Shown here: in pieces, positions 10,049 through 18,807 of the stretch
Layout of the letters: every line of letters begins with the position of its first letter
How positions within the stretch are numbered: the stretch's first letter is position 1
Assembly (NCBI RefSeq): GCF_024267675.1
Contig: NZ_JALDYX010000018.1
Coordinates: 1 to 64,000, forward strand
Reading direction: 5' to 3'
Length of the DNA: 64,000 nt
Source: Marinobacterium sedimentorum
GTDB taxonomy: Bacteria; Pseudomonadota; Gammaproteobacteria; Pseudomonadales; Balneatricaceae
Notes under the pieces: model-generated
Databases searched by the model: none
Seen by the model: the letters and a program-made list of their open reading frames with translations, nothing else
Told to the model about the DNA's origin: nothing
Program-made: the position numbers and the translations under genes

Positions 10049-10134
10049 ACACTGATCGGCTCGGCTTGGGCAGCCTGCTTCGCACTACCTCCTGCGTCCA
10101 TGCCGTCGTGCGGAAAAGTCCGACAGCCTCCTGG

Positions 10135-12921
10135 CTAAAGAGCCCCGCAGTGATTGCGAACATCGCAGGCATTTTCCAGCGCACGCAAGCCGGGTTGCCC
10201 GAACAGCCTCCCGGTTTCAGCGCCAAAGGCGCTGTAACGCCAGCAGGCCTTGCGGGTCATCGTTGCTCGATCCCAACGCTCCCAGTCCTGTTTGTTCTTT
10301 ATCAGTTGATACTCGATGCCGGTGTCAGGCTCAACGTTGAGAGCTTTGCCATTGCCGTCCCAGCCATGGGATCCCCAGGCGATACGTTTTTCCGGGTCTA
10401 TGACCATGACCACATGACCGTCACCGCGCCCGTCATCTCGATAAACGACGATATCCCCCAGTTGCGGTGATTTCCCGGAGCAGTCCTCAAAGGCTTCCGC
10501 CATGGGGGAGTCCTTGCCCACCATCATTTCTGTGCTCAGATAGCGATTGCCCCGGTTGTAAGGCAGTCCTGCACGCGTGAAGAGGTACCAGATGGCCCTT
10601 GAGCAGTCGATGCCACGCTGCAGATTGTCCTGGTCCGTCGCAAGGTTCCAGTCATGCTGTTTATAGCCGTAGCCATCGGTCACCGAAGCGCGGGCAAGCT
10701 GATCGGCCAGTTGCAGCACCCTGTGCAGTTCAGTCGCGCTATCGTCGGGCAGGTAGGGTCTGATATCGAAACCCGCTATGGTGTATTCGCGTGGCGCTGG
10801 CGGTCGGGTCGAACCGGCGGCCGGTTGCAGGACCCCCCTGTTAGCCTCTACCCGGAACCTCATTGTGCTTAACGTCCAGGTGCTATCTTCCACGACGTCA
10901 TCCGCCAGCGCGGCAGCCCTTGTTCCGGGTTGCAGATAGCGATCCAGAGCACGATACAGGCCTGTCATGGGCGGTCCTGCCGCGCGGCTGGCAGCGGTAC
11001 TGGTCAACAGGTGCCACTGCACCGGATTGGTCTCCTGGGTGCCGAACACCATCAGCTGATCCCGAACATTGAGCGGCGGCTTGCCAACGAAGGTTTCCAG
11101 CCGGTTATCGAACAGCACCTCTTCGCCCGGTCGCAGCGTGACTTTGCGACCATCGGCGGGAAATCCGTAAGTATTGCCATCGGAGGACAATATAACGCCG
11201 CCCACCAGCAGGGGCATGGGTGCATCCTGGGACAGCGCAACCCGAACATGCCAGGCGTGACACATCGGGATCACCTGCTCGCTGTTGGCAGGCGCCTGCT
11301 CCCAGGTGCCAGCGGCGCAGGGACTCTGCCGTAAAGCCGGTACCAGCTGCACCTGCAGGGTCTGGTTGTCCGTAAAGTCCGCCCCTCCCTCCCCCTGCAG
11401 TTGCAGCAGCGCCCGCTGCCTCGCATGCTGCCACAGGTTATTGACCACATCGCTATCCTGAGCATAGATATCGCGCACATTGTTCTGCGGACCTCGCAGC
11501 AGCAGCCGGTTACTGGCATCAATGGCAAGTTCAAAATCGCCGGCAGCCTCCGTCAGCGTGACCAGCCCCCTGGCCTCCGGATTCGCTTCAACGGCGCGGC
11601 GCAGACTGTCCGCCCGCGCAGAAGGAAGGCCGCCAGGCTCGGCCGAAGGCCGCAAGCGCACCCTGATTTTCAGGTAGATATCCGCCGGCCGTACCAAGAC
11701 TGCCAGATCCCCGATATCCGGTGGCGGCGCCCCTTCAGACGCGGCCGCAACACGGGCGGTCGCATTCAGGCCGGTCATATCCTCAATGATCACCGTCGCC
11801 TTGGCCTTGCCTGGATCACGCGTATCCTCGCCTCGAACGGCACCATCATAGATACGCAGTTCAGCCCCCGTACCTATCCCCGGCAACGGCGGTCCCGATA
11901 GCGTTAGCGCAGGGCCCACCGCGACGACATCCCAGCCCAGGGGGCGCGTTCTGCCCTGATTGCTGAACACAGGCGTGTTGAGGTCACCGTGAAAATAGGG
12001 GGTCTGATAGCTCCTGGCCGCAACCAGCGGTGGTACCTGACGGGCAACCTGCGCAAAGGTCAGCGCCGTGCCGCTAGCCTGACCCAGCACCTGAATCAAG
12101 GCATCGGTAAAAATTCCGTGCCCGCCGGTTTCCAGTGCGGCGGTGCCGTCCGTGGCAGCTGTCAGCACCACCAGGCCAGGCATCGTCTCGGGAACCCAGC
12201 CGGCACCGCCGTCCCCCGGCAGTACTTTAGGCGTCTCAGATGTTGCTGGCGTGTCACCTTCTGGCTCGAAGTAGCGCGCGACAAAAGTACCTGCATCCCC
12301 ACGCGTGGCCGAGCCAGAGTTGCACGAGTCCAAGACGACGGTGATATTCCGGGTCTTTGCGTGCAGCCGCGCCAGCATCTGATTGAACTCATCATCCAGC
12401 AGATCCCGCACATTATCGGTGCGCGCATCGTGCAACATGAAGGTCTCGTCCATGCCGTCGGACTCATCATCATTTTCATCGCGCCGCTGCGAACCATGAC
12501 CGGCATAGAACACCACGGCCAGATCTCCGGGGCGGGCCCTTTCCACCAGCGCCATGTCGAAGGCACGCTTGAACTCGGCCGTAGTGGCTTGCTCGTCGAG
12601 CAGCATACAGACATTTTCAGTGGGGAAACCGTAGCCATTGCGGCCGGTAAGCAGTTCAAAGAAGCGGCGGGCATCATTGGGAGGACCTATGAGATCGGGC
12701 ACGGGAGCATGCTTGTATTGCCCGACCCCAACGATCAGCGCCAGTCGGCGAACGCCATCTGATTCCACTGCCTCGCCCAGCGGGCACAGGCGCTCGCTGG
12801 CCATCGCTGTCGACGCAGTAGTCTTTGCCTTGTCGTCGTTGTCACAAGCGCTGAGCCACAGCACCAGGCTGCATACTGCAACGGTTGATATCCATTTAAG
12901 CGAACAGCTAGCCCGTGACAT
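10135..12921 (-). CDS. Lipoprotein with caspase-fold (C14) and NlpC/P60 domains
   Basis: This 928-residue protein carries two cysteine-peptidase-like domains. The start at 12921 is chosen for AGGAGG eight bases upstream. The signal peptide ends in the lipobox LSAC (Cys26). Residues 57-330 are a caspase/metacaspase domain: RRLALIVGVGQYKH opens it, His142 lies in YAGHGS and Cys200 in VVLDSCNSGS, so the His-Cys dyad is intact. The middle, about 350-700, is of unknown fold. Residues 745-900 look like NlpC/P60: GIDCSRAIWYLF (Cys773), GHVVMVID (His836) and WGSHGW (His852) supply the expected Cys-His-His set, which in known members cuts peptidoglycan peptides. The anchoring suggests a periplasmic location. 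Both functions are predictions from motifs; the substrate of the caspase part is unknown. Confidence 0.85.
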   Translation of the reverse strand: MSRASCSLKWISTVAVCSLVLWLSACDNDDKAKTTASTAMASERLCPLGEAVESDGVRRLALIVGVGQYKHAPVPDLIGPPNDARRFFELLTGRNGYGFPTENVCMLLDEQATTAEFKRAFDMALVERARPGDLAVVFYAGHGSQRRDENDDESDGMDETFMLHDARTDNVRDLLDDEFNQMLARLHAKTRNITVVLDSCNSGSATRGDAGTFVARYFEPEGDTPATSETPKVLPGDGGAGWVPETMPGLVVLTAATDGTAALETGGHGIFTDALIQVLGQASGTALTFAQVARQVPPLVAARSYQTPYFHGDLNTPVFSNQGRTRPLGWDVVAVGPALTLSGPPLPGIGTGAELRIYDGAVRGEDTRDPGKAKATVIIEDMTGLNATARVAAASEGAPPPDIGDLAVLVRPADIYLKIRVRLRPSAEPGGLPSARADSLRRAVEANPEARGLVTLTEAAGDFELAIDASNRLLLRGPQNNVRDIYAQDSDVVNNLWQHARQRALLQLQGEGGADFTDNQTLQVQLVPALRQSPCAAGTWEQAPANSEQVIPMCHAWHVRVALSQDAPMPLLVGGVILSSDGNTYGFPADGRKVTLRPGEEVLFDNRLETFVGKPPLNVRDQLMVFGTQETNPVQWHLLTSTAASRAAGPPMTGLYRALDRYLQPGTRAAALADDVVEDSTWTLSTMRFRVEANRGVLQPAAGSTRPPAPREYTIAGFDIRPYLPDDSATELHRVLQLADQLARASVTDGYGYKQHDWNLATDQDNLQRGIDCSRAIWYLFTRAGLPYNRGNRYLSTEMMVGKDSPMAEAFEDCSGKSPQLGDIVVYRDDGRGDGHVVMVIDPEKRIAWGSHGWDGNGKALNVEPDTGIEYQLIKNKQDWERWDRATMTRKACWRYSAFGAETGRLFGQPGLRALENACDVRNHCGAL

Positions 12922-13038
12922 GGGGCAGCCCTCCTGGCTTTTTGGTCGTTTAACTCCCAGGCGACTATAGTTGTCAGGTGACAATCCTATAGCTGGATAC
13001 AGCCATGCTACGGCTCTGACTATGGACGTAACTCGACT

Positions 13039-13746
13039 ATGGACTCCCTTCGCAAGCCGCTGCTTATCGTTGCCGTAATCCTGCTCGTGCTCGCCGTGCT
13101 TGTGGAGCTGGGCTCGGCATTTTACATTGCAGCGGATGGCGCTGAAGCAGACCGTTACACTGATATGCCAACACCCGGTCTGGGTATCCGCTATCTCGCA
13201 ATACTCGACGCTCTGGTGCTCTTTACCCTCGGTATTATCACCGCCCCCTTAGTGTTCCCGGCCCGCATCGTGGGCCGTATTCAGGGCATCATCAGTTTTG
13301 TCGTAGCGCTGTTGATACTGTTTGGCACCATAGTGATGATTATAGTAGCGATAAACCTGCTGATACTGATGATCTCGCTGTTCATGGCGGTCCCCTTTGG
13401 TACCGCGATCTACTTCGCCAAATTTGCGGACTTCGACACCGGTCAGGCGGCTGCCACCCTGGCGGTGATCATGAGCCTGAAACTGGCTTTTGCCGGGTTT
13501 CTGGTCGCTGCGCACCCGCGTTTTATGCAAAACAAGGGGCTGATAGTAATCGTACTGAGCTCTTTTCTTGCCACTATTATTATCGGCTTCCTGCACGGCA
13601 TGGTACCCCGCATGCTGGCCAGCATTACCGATGATATCGGGGCTATCGTAGTGGGGATTCTGGCGGCGATCTGGGCGCTGATCTATCTGGTAGGCTCAAT
13701 CCCCGCGGTTATCAAGGCGCTGCGTGTCGACCGGGCCTTGCCATAA
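13039..13746 (+). CDS. Polytopic membrane protein of unknown function
   Basis: This is a 235-residue protein with six or seven hydrophobic segments (for example LLIVAVILLVLAVLVELGSA, IISFVVALLILFGTIVMIIV and GAIVVGILAAIWALIYLVGS). I do not recognise the family and see no catalytic motif. It is transcribed divergently from the caspase lipoprotein across 117 bp, and nearby regulation could be shared. It converges with the next gene across 73 bp. Confidence 0.75.
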   Translation: MDSLRKPLLIVAVILLVLAVLVELGSAFYIAADGAEADRYTDMPTPGLGIRYLAILDALVLFTLGIITAPLVFPARIVGRIQGIISFVVALLILFGTIVMIIVAINLLILMISLFMAVPFGTAIYFAKFADFDTGQAAATLAVIMSLKLAFAGFLVAAHPRFMQNKGLIVIVLSSFLATIIIGFLHGMVPRMLASITDDIGAIVVGILAAIWALIYLVGSIPAVIKALRVDRALP

Positions 13747-13819
13747 TATGGCGACTGTTCTGACTGCCTCTGCTAAGCCGGCTAGCTGCTGTTTTGCAAG
13801 CAGCGTGCAAGCCGCCGTT

Positions 13820-14470
13820 TCACTCCTTGAATCGCACCTGCACCACCTGGCTGCCACTGCAACCCGTGCATCGCATCGAAATGCGCCCACCCGCTTTCAA
13901 TACGACGAGGCGTATCTCATTTTCACCCTGACACTTCGCCTGCGGCGAATCTTCGCCCTCCGGCGTGTAAACAACTTCCAATGACGCGCCTGTCGGGGTG
14001 TTATTGGGCCCGGTTGCCGAGCCGCCAGCGTCGCTCCGATCGGGTCTTGGTCGTATCACCGGCATCGGTTTAACCGTTAACTGGCGCAGACCCGGTGCTA
14101 GCCCCCGGCTCGCTGTGTTTTGCTGCTTATTCTCACAAGGAAGCCATACGCTGGCCGCATTGCTGATCACCAGGGTGCCCGTCTGGTGATCGCCTTGCAC
14201 CGCGCTGGCAATCCTGATAACGCACTCCATGGCATCGCGGTTGAACTCATAGCCGCCGTTTTGTTGCCGACAATCGCTCCCCGGGCGCAGCCTTGTACTG
14301 CTAATATTTTTACGAAATCGAGCGGTTAAATTATCCAGGCTGGCGAGCCAGCCGTCTCTGTCTATCTGATCATCAGCGGGCTTGGGTAGCAGGTTCATCC
14401 CCAGGCCCATCGCGAACACCAGCCCGACGATCACCAGCACCACCATAACCACCTTGCCTCGCTTCTCCAT
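13820..14470 (-). CDS. Membrane-anchored protein of unknown function
   Basis: The 216-residue product starts at 14470, where AAGGAG precedes the ATG; a longer frame from 14503 lacks a ribosome site. One N-terminal transmembrane segment (VVMVVLVIVGLVFAMGLGM) is followed by a soluble part with six cysteines, ending in CTGCSGSQVVQVRF. The cysteines and the anchor suggest a periplasmic domain held by disulfides. No family is recognised. It is divergent from the FecR-like gene. Confidence 0.65.
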   Translation of the reverse strand: MEKRGKVVMVVLVIVGLVFAMGLGMNLLPKPADDQIDRDGWLASLDNLTARFRKNISSTRLRPGSDCRQQNGGYEFNRDAMECVIRIASAVQGDHQTGTLVISNAASVWLPCENKQQNTASRGLAPGLRQLTVKPMPVIRPRPDRSDAGGSATGPNNTPTGASLEVVYTPEGEDSPQAKCQGENEIRLVVLKAGGRISMRCTGCSGSQVVQVRFKE

Positions 14471-14918
14471 ACCTGCTTGCTCCTTAGGCTTTCTCCATCT
14501 CACTCCGGGTCAGCGCAACGCGGCGCGATATGGGCCTGCAAAAGCTGCCGACAAATTCAGGCGGGCTAAGCCACACTGAACAGGATAGTCCATTAAATTC
14601 GCCGGCCCGCGCATGTTGATGCTCCCTGAAATTGCGCTTTAGCTGCACAGCGGCTCAATGGCTGCGACAAGGCCATGCGCGCTTTGCAATCCCGGCATCA
14701 ACCGACGTCTGTGCGTTCCAACGTCACCGCTTGCAGCCTGCTGACCTGAGTGCATCAGGACACCCATCCGCCTGCGGCGATTTAGTACTTATACTCAAAC
14801 GGTAACGCTGGCCTGGTTGCGTCGATGCCGTTGCGGTTTAGCATGACTGTGAATGGAACCGGGTAATGATCATGGGTCTATGGTCACGGGCTCTCGATAC
14901 CTGGGAGGAGGTGGGAAA
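14471..14918. other. Divergent intergenic region
   Basis: This 448-bp gap lies between the cysteine-containing membrane protein and the FecR-like lipoprotein. It must hold both promoters. I see no gene, no long repeat and no clear terminator. Confidence 0.5.
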
Positions 14919-15716
14919 ATGCACGCAAGCAACCCCGATTCAACACTCTGCAGGACAATGGCCGTTGCCGCCTTCGTTGTTCTGCTGAGCGCATGCACAG
15001 CAGCGCCCATGCGACTGGCAGAATTTGCCCCTCAGGGTGGCTACGTTCTGCACGACGAAAACACAACGCCACGTTTCTGGCACCGTGGCCGGCCGGCTGA
15101 TGTCATCGCCACGCTTTACACCGATGGCAACAATATTTTTCTTGATGACCGCCGAGTGACAATCAATACACCGATAAGGAACGGCGCCCATGTCCGTACC
15201 GGACCCGATAGCGGGGCACTGGTCGCATTTGAGCCGGCCAATAGAGGGCGGTGCCATATTGAAGTCCGGGACATTTCCGTGGGCCGCCTGCTGGGCGGGA
15301 CCGGTGAGTGCCTGTATACCCTGGACACTCCGCAGGGCGGCGCACGGGCCGAAACCCGTTCGACCGAATATCACGTTGATGTGCACCAAGGCCGTACCGA
15401 GCTCACAATTCTGAGCGGTCGAATGCAGGTTCTGTTGCGCAGCGCTCCCGGCAGACCGGTGACCGTCAATGCCTTTCAGGAGGTTCTGCTGAGCGCCGAC
15501 GGAATCATCGGGCCGCGCCCGGTCTCCGCAGAAGAAATTAAACGGCGGACGCAGTGGCAGCATAAATTCAGCTTCCGCCAAAAGGCGCCTGCCAGATTTG
15601 AATTCAATTTCCCCATCATAAAAAGGTCCAGATCTAAGCCAGACCCTCGCCCGGATGACGCTGATCAAGCCCCCCCGGCTGATGACCAGTACCGCACTAA
15701 ACGGATCATCAATTAA
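14919..15716 (+). CDS. FecR-domain lipoprotein
   Basis: The 265-residue product starts at 14919 after the strong ribosome site GGAGGAGG. The lipobox LSAC ends at Cys26. Residues about 80-200 resemble a FecR domain: NTPIRNGAHVRTGPDSGALV, then STEYHVDVHQGRTELTILSG and VTVNAFQEVLLSADG. In FecR sensors this domain relays envelope signals to a sigma factor; in marine bacteria it is also found in stand-alone lipoproteins next to TPR-CHAT genes. No sigma factor is nearby. The C-terminus is basic and proline-rich. It precedes the TPR-CHAT gene by 45 bp and is probably cotranscribed with it. Confidence 0.75.
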   Translation: MHASNPDSTLCRTMAVAAFVVLLSACTAAPMRLAEFAPQGGYVLHDENTTPRFWHRGRPADVIATLYTDGNNIFLDDRRVTINTPIRNGAHVRTGPDSGALVAFEPANRGRCHIEVRDISVGRLLGGTGECLYTLDTPQGGARAETRSTEYHVDVHQGRTELTILSGRMQVLLRSAPGRPVTVNAFQEVLLSADGIIGPRPVSAEEIKRRTQWQHKFSFRQKAPARFEFNFPIIKRSRSKPDPRPDDADQAPPADDQYRTKRIIN

Positions 15717-15761
15717 GCGCATCTTCTGGGCAGACGCGAATACAACAGATTCAGGAGTGCG

Positions 15762-18704
15762 ATGACCGTGTCGGGAAGATTGATGCCCATAAGCCCGTTT
15801 GTCTTCACGCTGATTCTGCTCGCGGGCGGATGCATGATTTCCGACACCCGCACCACCTCGACTGATACATCATGGCTGCAACAAGACGGCGCCAAAGCCT
15901 ATCTGTCTGGAGACTATGCAAAGGCGCGCTCACGCTGGGAACAGGGTCTGACGCAGGCCACACAACAGGGGCGCGACGCCATGGCCGCGATGCTGCTGAT
16001 CAACCTGGCAAGGCTCGATGAGAGCGTCGGACACTATGCCCGGGCGCTGAGCCGCGCAGGCGACGCTGTGCAGATTGCGCAAACACTGAATGATGCCGGG
16101 CTGAACGCCCGGGCACTGAGCCTAATCGCGCTGATCCACCGCCGCACGGACGACTACGCCGCGGCCCGAGTGCTCGCAGACCAGGCGCTGGTCATTGCCC
16201 GACGGATCGGCGATGCCGGACTGGCCAGCGACAATCTGCGCAACCTCGGCGCCATCCATCAGGCCGAAGGCGCTTACGACGCAGCCATGATCCGTTACCA
16301 GCAAGCGCTGGAGCTTGCGCGCAGCGACAATGACAAGGCCCGGGAAGCCGAGGCGCTGAACAATATGGGGGGTCTATATCGGCTGCAGGGGCGCTATCAG
16401 GCGGCACTGAGCGCTTACAACGCCGCGCTGTCCCTGGAAAAATCGCGCCAAAACCGACCAGGCCAGGCAAAGGTGCTGGGCAATCTGTGTCTGATTCAGC
16501 AGAACCTTAATGCGCTCGAACAGGCGCTGGACTACTGCGAGCGCTCGCTGCGCATGGCCCAAAAGATGGGCGACCAAGTGCGCGAAGCCAACAACCACAA
16601 CAATATCGGTGCGATTTATCGCGCGCGCGGCGTGCCGGACAAGGCCTTGCAGCACTACCTGCGCTCCCTCGCGATCAAGCGGCAGATCCGGGATCAGGCG
16701 GGAGCAGCGAGGACGCTCAACAATATCGGCGAGCTCTATCTGGGGCTAGGCGATACAAATGAAGCACTGGGCCATTTCTCCGAGTCGCTGCACATCCAGG
16801 AAGCCATCGGGGACAGCGCTGGCCTCAGTGCTGCGCATTACAATCTGGGGCTGCTCTACCACAGGCGCGGCGAGTACGACCAGGCGCTGGAACACTATAA
16901 AAAGGCGCTTGTCACCCAGCTCCAGGTGGGGGAGCGCAACCTGCTCTGGCGTATCTACGACGACATCAGCCGCCTGTACGCCAGTATGGCGTCTCCCCAG
17001 GTCGGCATATTCTTCGGCAAACTGGCGGTCAACACCCTGGAGTCCATCCGCGGTGGTATGCAGGCGCTCGACAAGGTGACGCAGCGCACCTATCTGGCCG
17101 ACAAGCTGCATGTGTACAAGCGGCTGGCGGGGCTGCTGATTGACGAGGGCCGCCTGCCTGAAGCACAGCGGGTACTGGATATGCTCAAGCAGGAGGAATA
17201 CGCCGACTTTGTGGTGCGATCCGGTGCGGCCACTGGCAACGACACACAAAGTGGTTTCGCAGTGTCTGAAACGCCGCTGGCCGAACAACTGCAGGCGTTT
17301 GAGGTGGATCTGCTATCCCAGGCCCGGGACTACGAAGCACTGCAAGCAAAGAAACGCCATCTGTATGTGCAGGGCAAGACACTCAGCGACGAGGAGCAGG
17401 CAACACTCAGCCGGTATAAACAGGCCATCGAACGCGCAGAGCGCGCACTCAGTGCATTGCTCGTCGAGCTCGAACAGGAGCTACAGAGGGCACAGCAAAT
17501 ATCCGAAGTCGATGCCGACACCCTGGAATACCTGTTCAACCTGCAGGGCACCGTAGGTGAGGTCAGTGAACGGACCGGCGTGCGTGCCGTGATGCTCCAC
17601 TATCTCGTCACGACTGACTCTCTGTACATTATTCTGACCACCGCCACAGCACAGGTGGCGCGGCAGATACCCCTGTCCGCGACACAGCTCCACCGGCAAA
17701 TCCAGGATCTGCGAGCCGCGCTGCTCTCACCCTCGAGCTCGGTCAAGCAACCCGCGGCGGCGCTGTACTCACTGCTGATCGCGCCCATTGCCAGCGATCT
17801 GAAGCAGGCCGAAGCCGAATTGCTCTGGGTTTCCATGGACGGTGCCTTGCGTTATATCCCCTTGGGCGCCCTGTATAACAGCCAGAGCGGCCGCTGGCTG
17901 GCCCAGGACTATGCCGTGGCGATGCTCACCGAGGCCACCCAGAATTCATGGAAAGACCGGCCCTCTGCGGACTGGAAGGTGGCAGGGCTCGGTCTTAGCA
18001 GGAAGGTCGCGGGCTTTGCCAGGCTGACGGCCGTCGCCGACGAACTCGAGGGTATTGTGCGGCAGGAAAACGGCGCAGATCCGGACGGAGTGCTGCCCGG
18101 GATCATCCATCTTGACGATGCCTTCACGGCTGCCAGTCTGGAGGAATTGCTGGATCTACAGCTGTTCCCGGTCATCCACATCGCCAGCCATTTCGTGCTG
18201 CCGGCAGGCGGCAACTACAAGGAAGCATTCCTGGTACTGGGCAATGGCGATCACCTGAACCTCGACCGGTTTCAGAGCTTGCGCTTCGACAAGGTGGAAC
18301 TGCTGACCCTGTCCGCCTGCAATACGGCTGTTGGCGAACAGGCTCTCGGCGCATCCTCGCAGACAAACGCCGGCTTCGACGCCGCGTCCGGGCGGGAGGT
18401 CGAGGGACTCGGATCCCTGGTGCAGCGGCGGGGCGCGTCCAGTGTGCTGGCCACGCTTTGGGAAGTGGCCGACGTCGCCACAGGCACCTTTATGCAGCGG
18501 TTCTACCGGCTGCGCACCGAGGGCAGAAGCAAGGCAGAGGCACTGCAGGCTGCGCAGCTGTCATTCATCAGCGAGGACCCGGACAGCCTCTTAGCCCCCG
18601 GCAGCGCAGGCCGCGGTGCCGGGCTGGCGGTTACAAGCGGGGAGTCCCCCTACAGCCACCCGTACTTCTGGGCGCCTTTTATCCTGATGGGAAACTGGCA
18701 GTAG
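15762..18704 (+). CDS. TPR-CHAT protease-like lipoprotein
   Basis: This 980-residue protein has a signal peptide ending LLAGGC (Cys24, a weaker lipobox). It continues with about eight tetratricopeptide repeats (roughly residues 35-400; for example YDAAMIRYQQALELARSDND and ALNNMGGLYRLQGRYQAALS), then a coiled-coil stretch at about 510-580 and a C-terminal CHAT domain at about 640-980. CHAT is a caspase-fold domain. The dyad residues are present: His810 in HIASHF and Cys853 in LTLSACNTA, followed by the typical end SHPYFWAPFILMGNW. AGGAG lies just before the ATG. Known TPR-CHAT proteins are proteases switched on by partner proteins; the target here is unknown. Confidence 0.88.
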   Translation: MTVSGRLMPISPFVFTLILLAGGCMISDTRTTSTDTSWLQQDGAKAYLSGDYAKARSRWEQGLTQATQQGRDAMAAMLLINLARLDESVGHYARALSRAGDAVQIAQTLNDAGLNARALSLIALIHRRTDDYAAARVLADQALVIARRIGDAGLASDNLRNLGAIHQAEGAYDAAMIRYQQALELARSDNDKAREAEALNNMGGLYRLQGRYQAALSAYNAALSLEKSRQNRPGQAKVLGNLCLIQQNLNALEQALDYCERSLRMAQKMGDQVREANNHNNIGAIYRARGVPDKALQHYLRSLAIKRQIRDQAGAARTLNNIGELYLGLGDTNEALGHFSESLHIQEAIGDSAGLSAAHYNLGLLYHRRGEYDQALEHYKKALVTQLQVGERNLLWRIYDDISRLYASMASPQVGIFFGKLAVNTLESIRGGMQALDKVTQRTYLADKLHVYKRLAGLLIDEGRLPEAQRVLDMLKQEEYADFVVRSGAATGNDTQSGFAVSETPLAEQLQAFEVDLLSQARDYEALQAKKRHLYVQGKTLSDEEQATLSRYKQAIERAERALSALLVELEQELQRAQQISEVDADTLEYLFNLQGTVGEVSERTGVRAVMLHYLVTTDSLYIILTTATAQVARQIPLSATQLHRQIQDLRAALLSPSSSVKQPAAALYSLLIAPIASDLKQAEAELLWVSMDGALRYIPLGALYNSQSGRWLAQDYAVAMLTEATQNSWKDRPSADWKVAGLGLSRKVAGFARLTAVADELEGIVRQENGADPDGVLPGIIHLDDAFTAASLEELLDLQLFPVIHIASHFVLPAGGNYKEAFLVLGNGDHLNLDRFQSLRFDKVELLTLSACNTAVGEQALGASSQTNAGFDAASGREVEGLGSLVQRRGASSVLATLWEVADVATGTFMQRFYRLRTEGRSKAEALQAAQLSFISEDPDSLLAPGSAGRGAGLAVTSGESPYSHPYFWAPFILMGNWQ

Positions 18705-18807
18705 GGCACCGGCACTAACGCCGTCTGCCCCTCCCATCCGCCAGCCCGTTCGCCGACAGGCACCTCCCAGGCAGTCCGTTCTGTCGGGCTCTTCGTGTGG
18801 CTACTGG

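Larger units (their letters stand above)
9725..10134. other. Intergenic region with clustered hairpins
   Basis: This 410-bp gap lies between the caspase gene and the holin-like gene, both on the minus strand. It holds one imperfect hairpin (9903-9931) and three adjacent perfect hairpins (9988-10048), listed separately. No coding frame there has a ribosome site. The part next to 9724 should contain the promoter of the holin-lysozyme pair. Confidence 0.6.

Noticed and set aside
13747..13819. Terminator between the convergent 13.0- and 13.8-kb genes
   Set aside because: A short GCTGCT/AGCAGC pairing exists but there is no T run and the loop is long; too weak to call.
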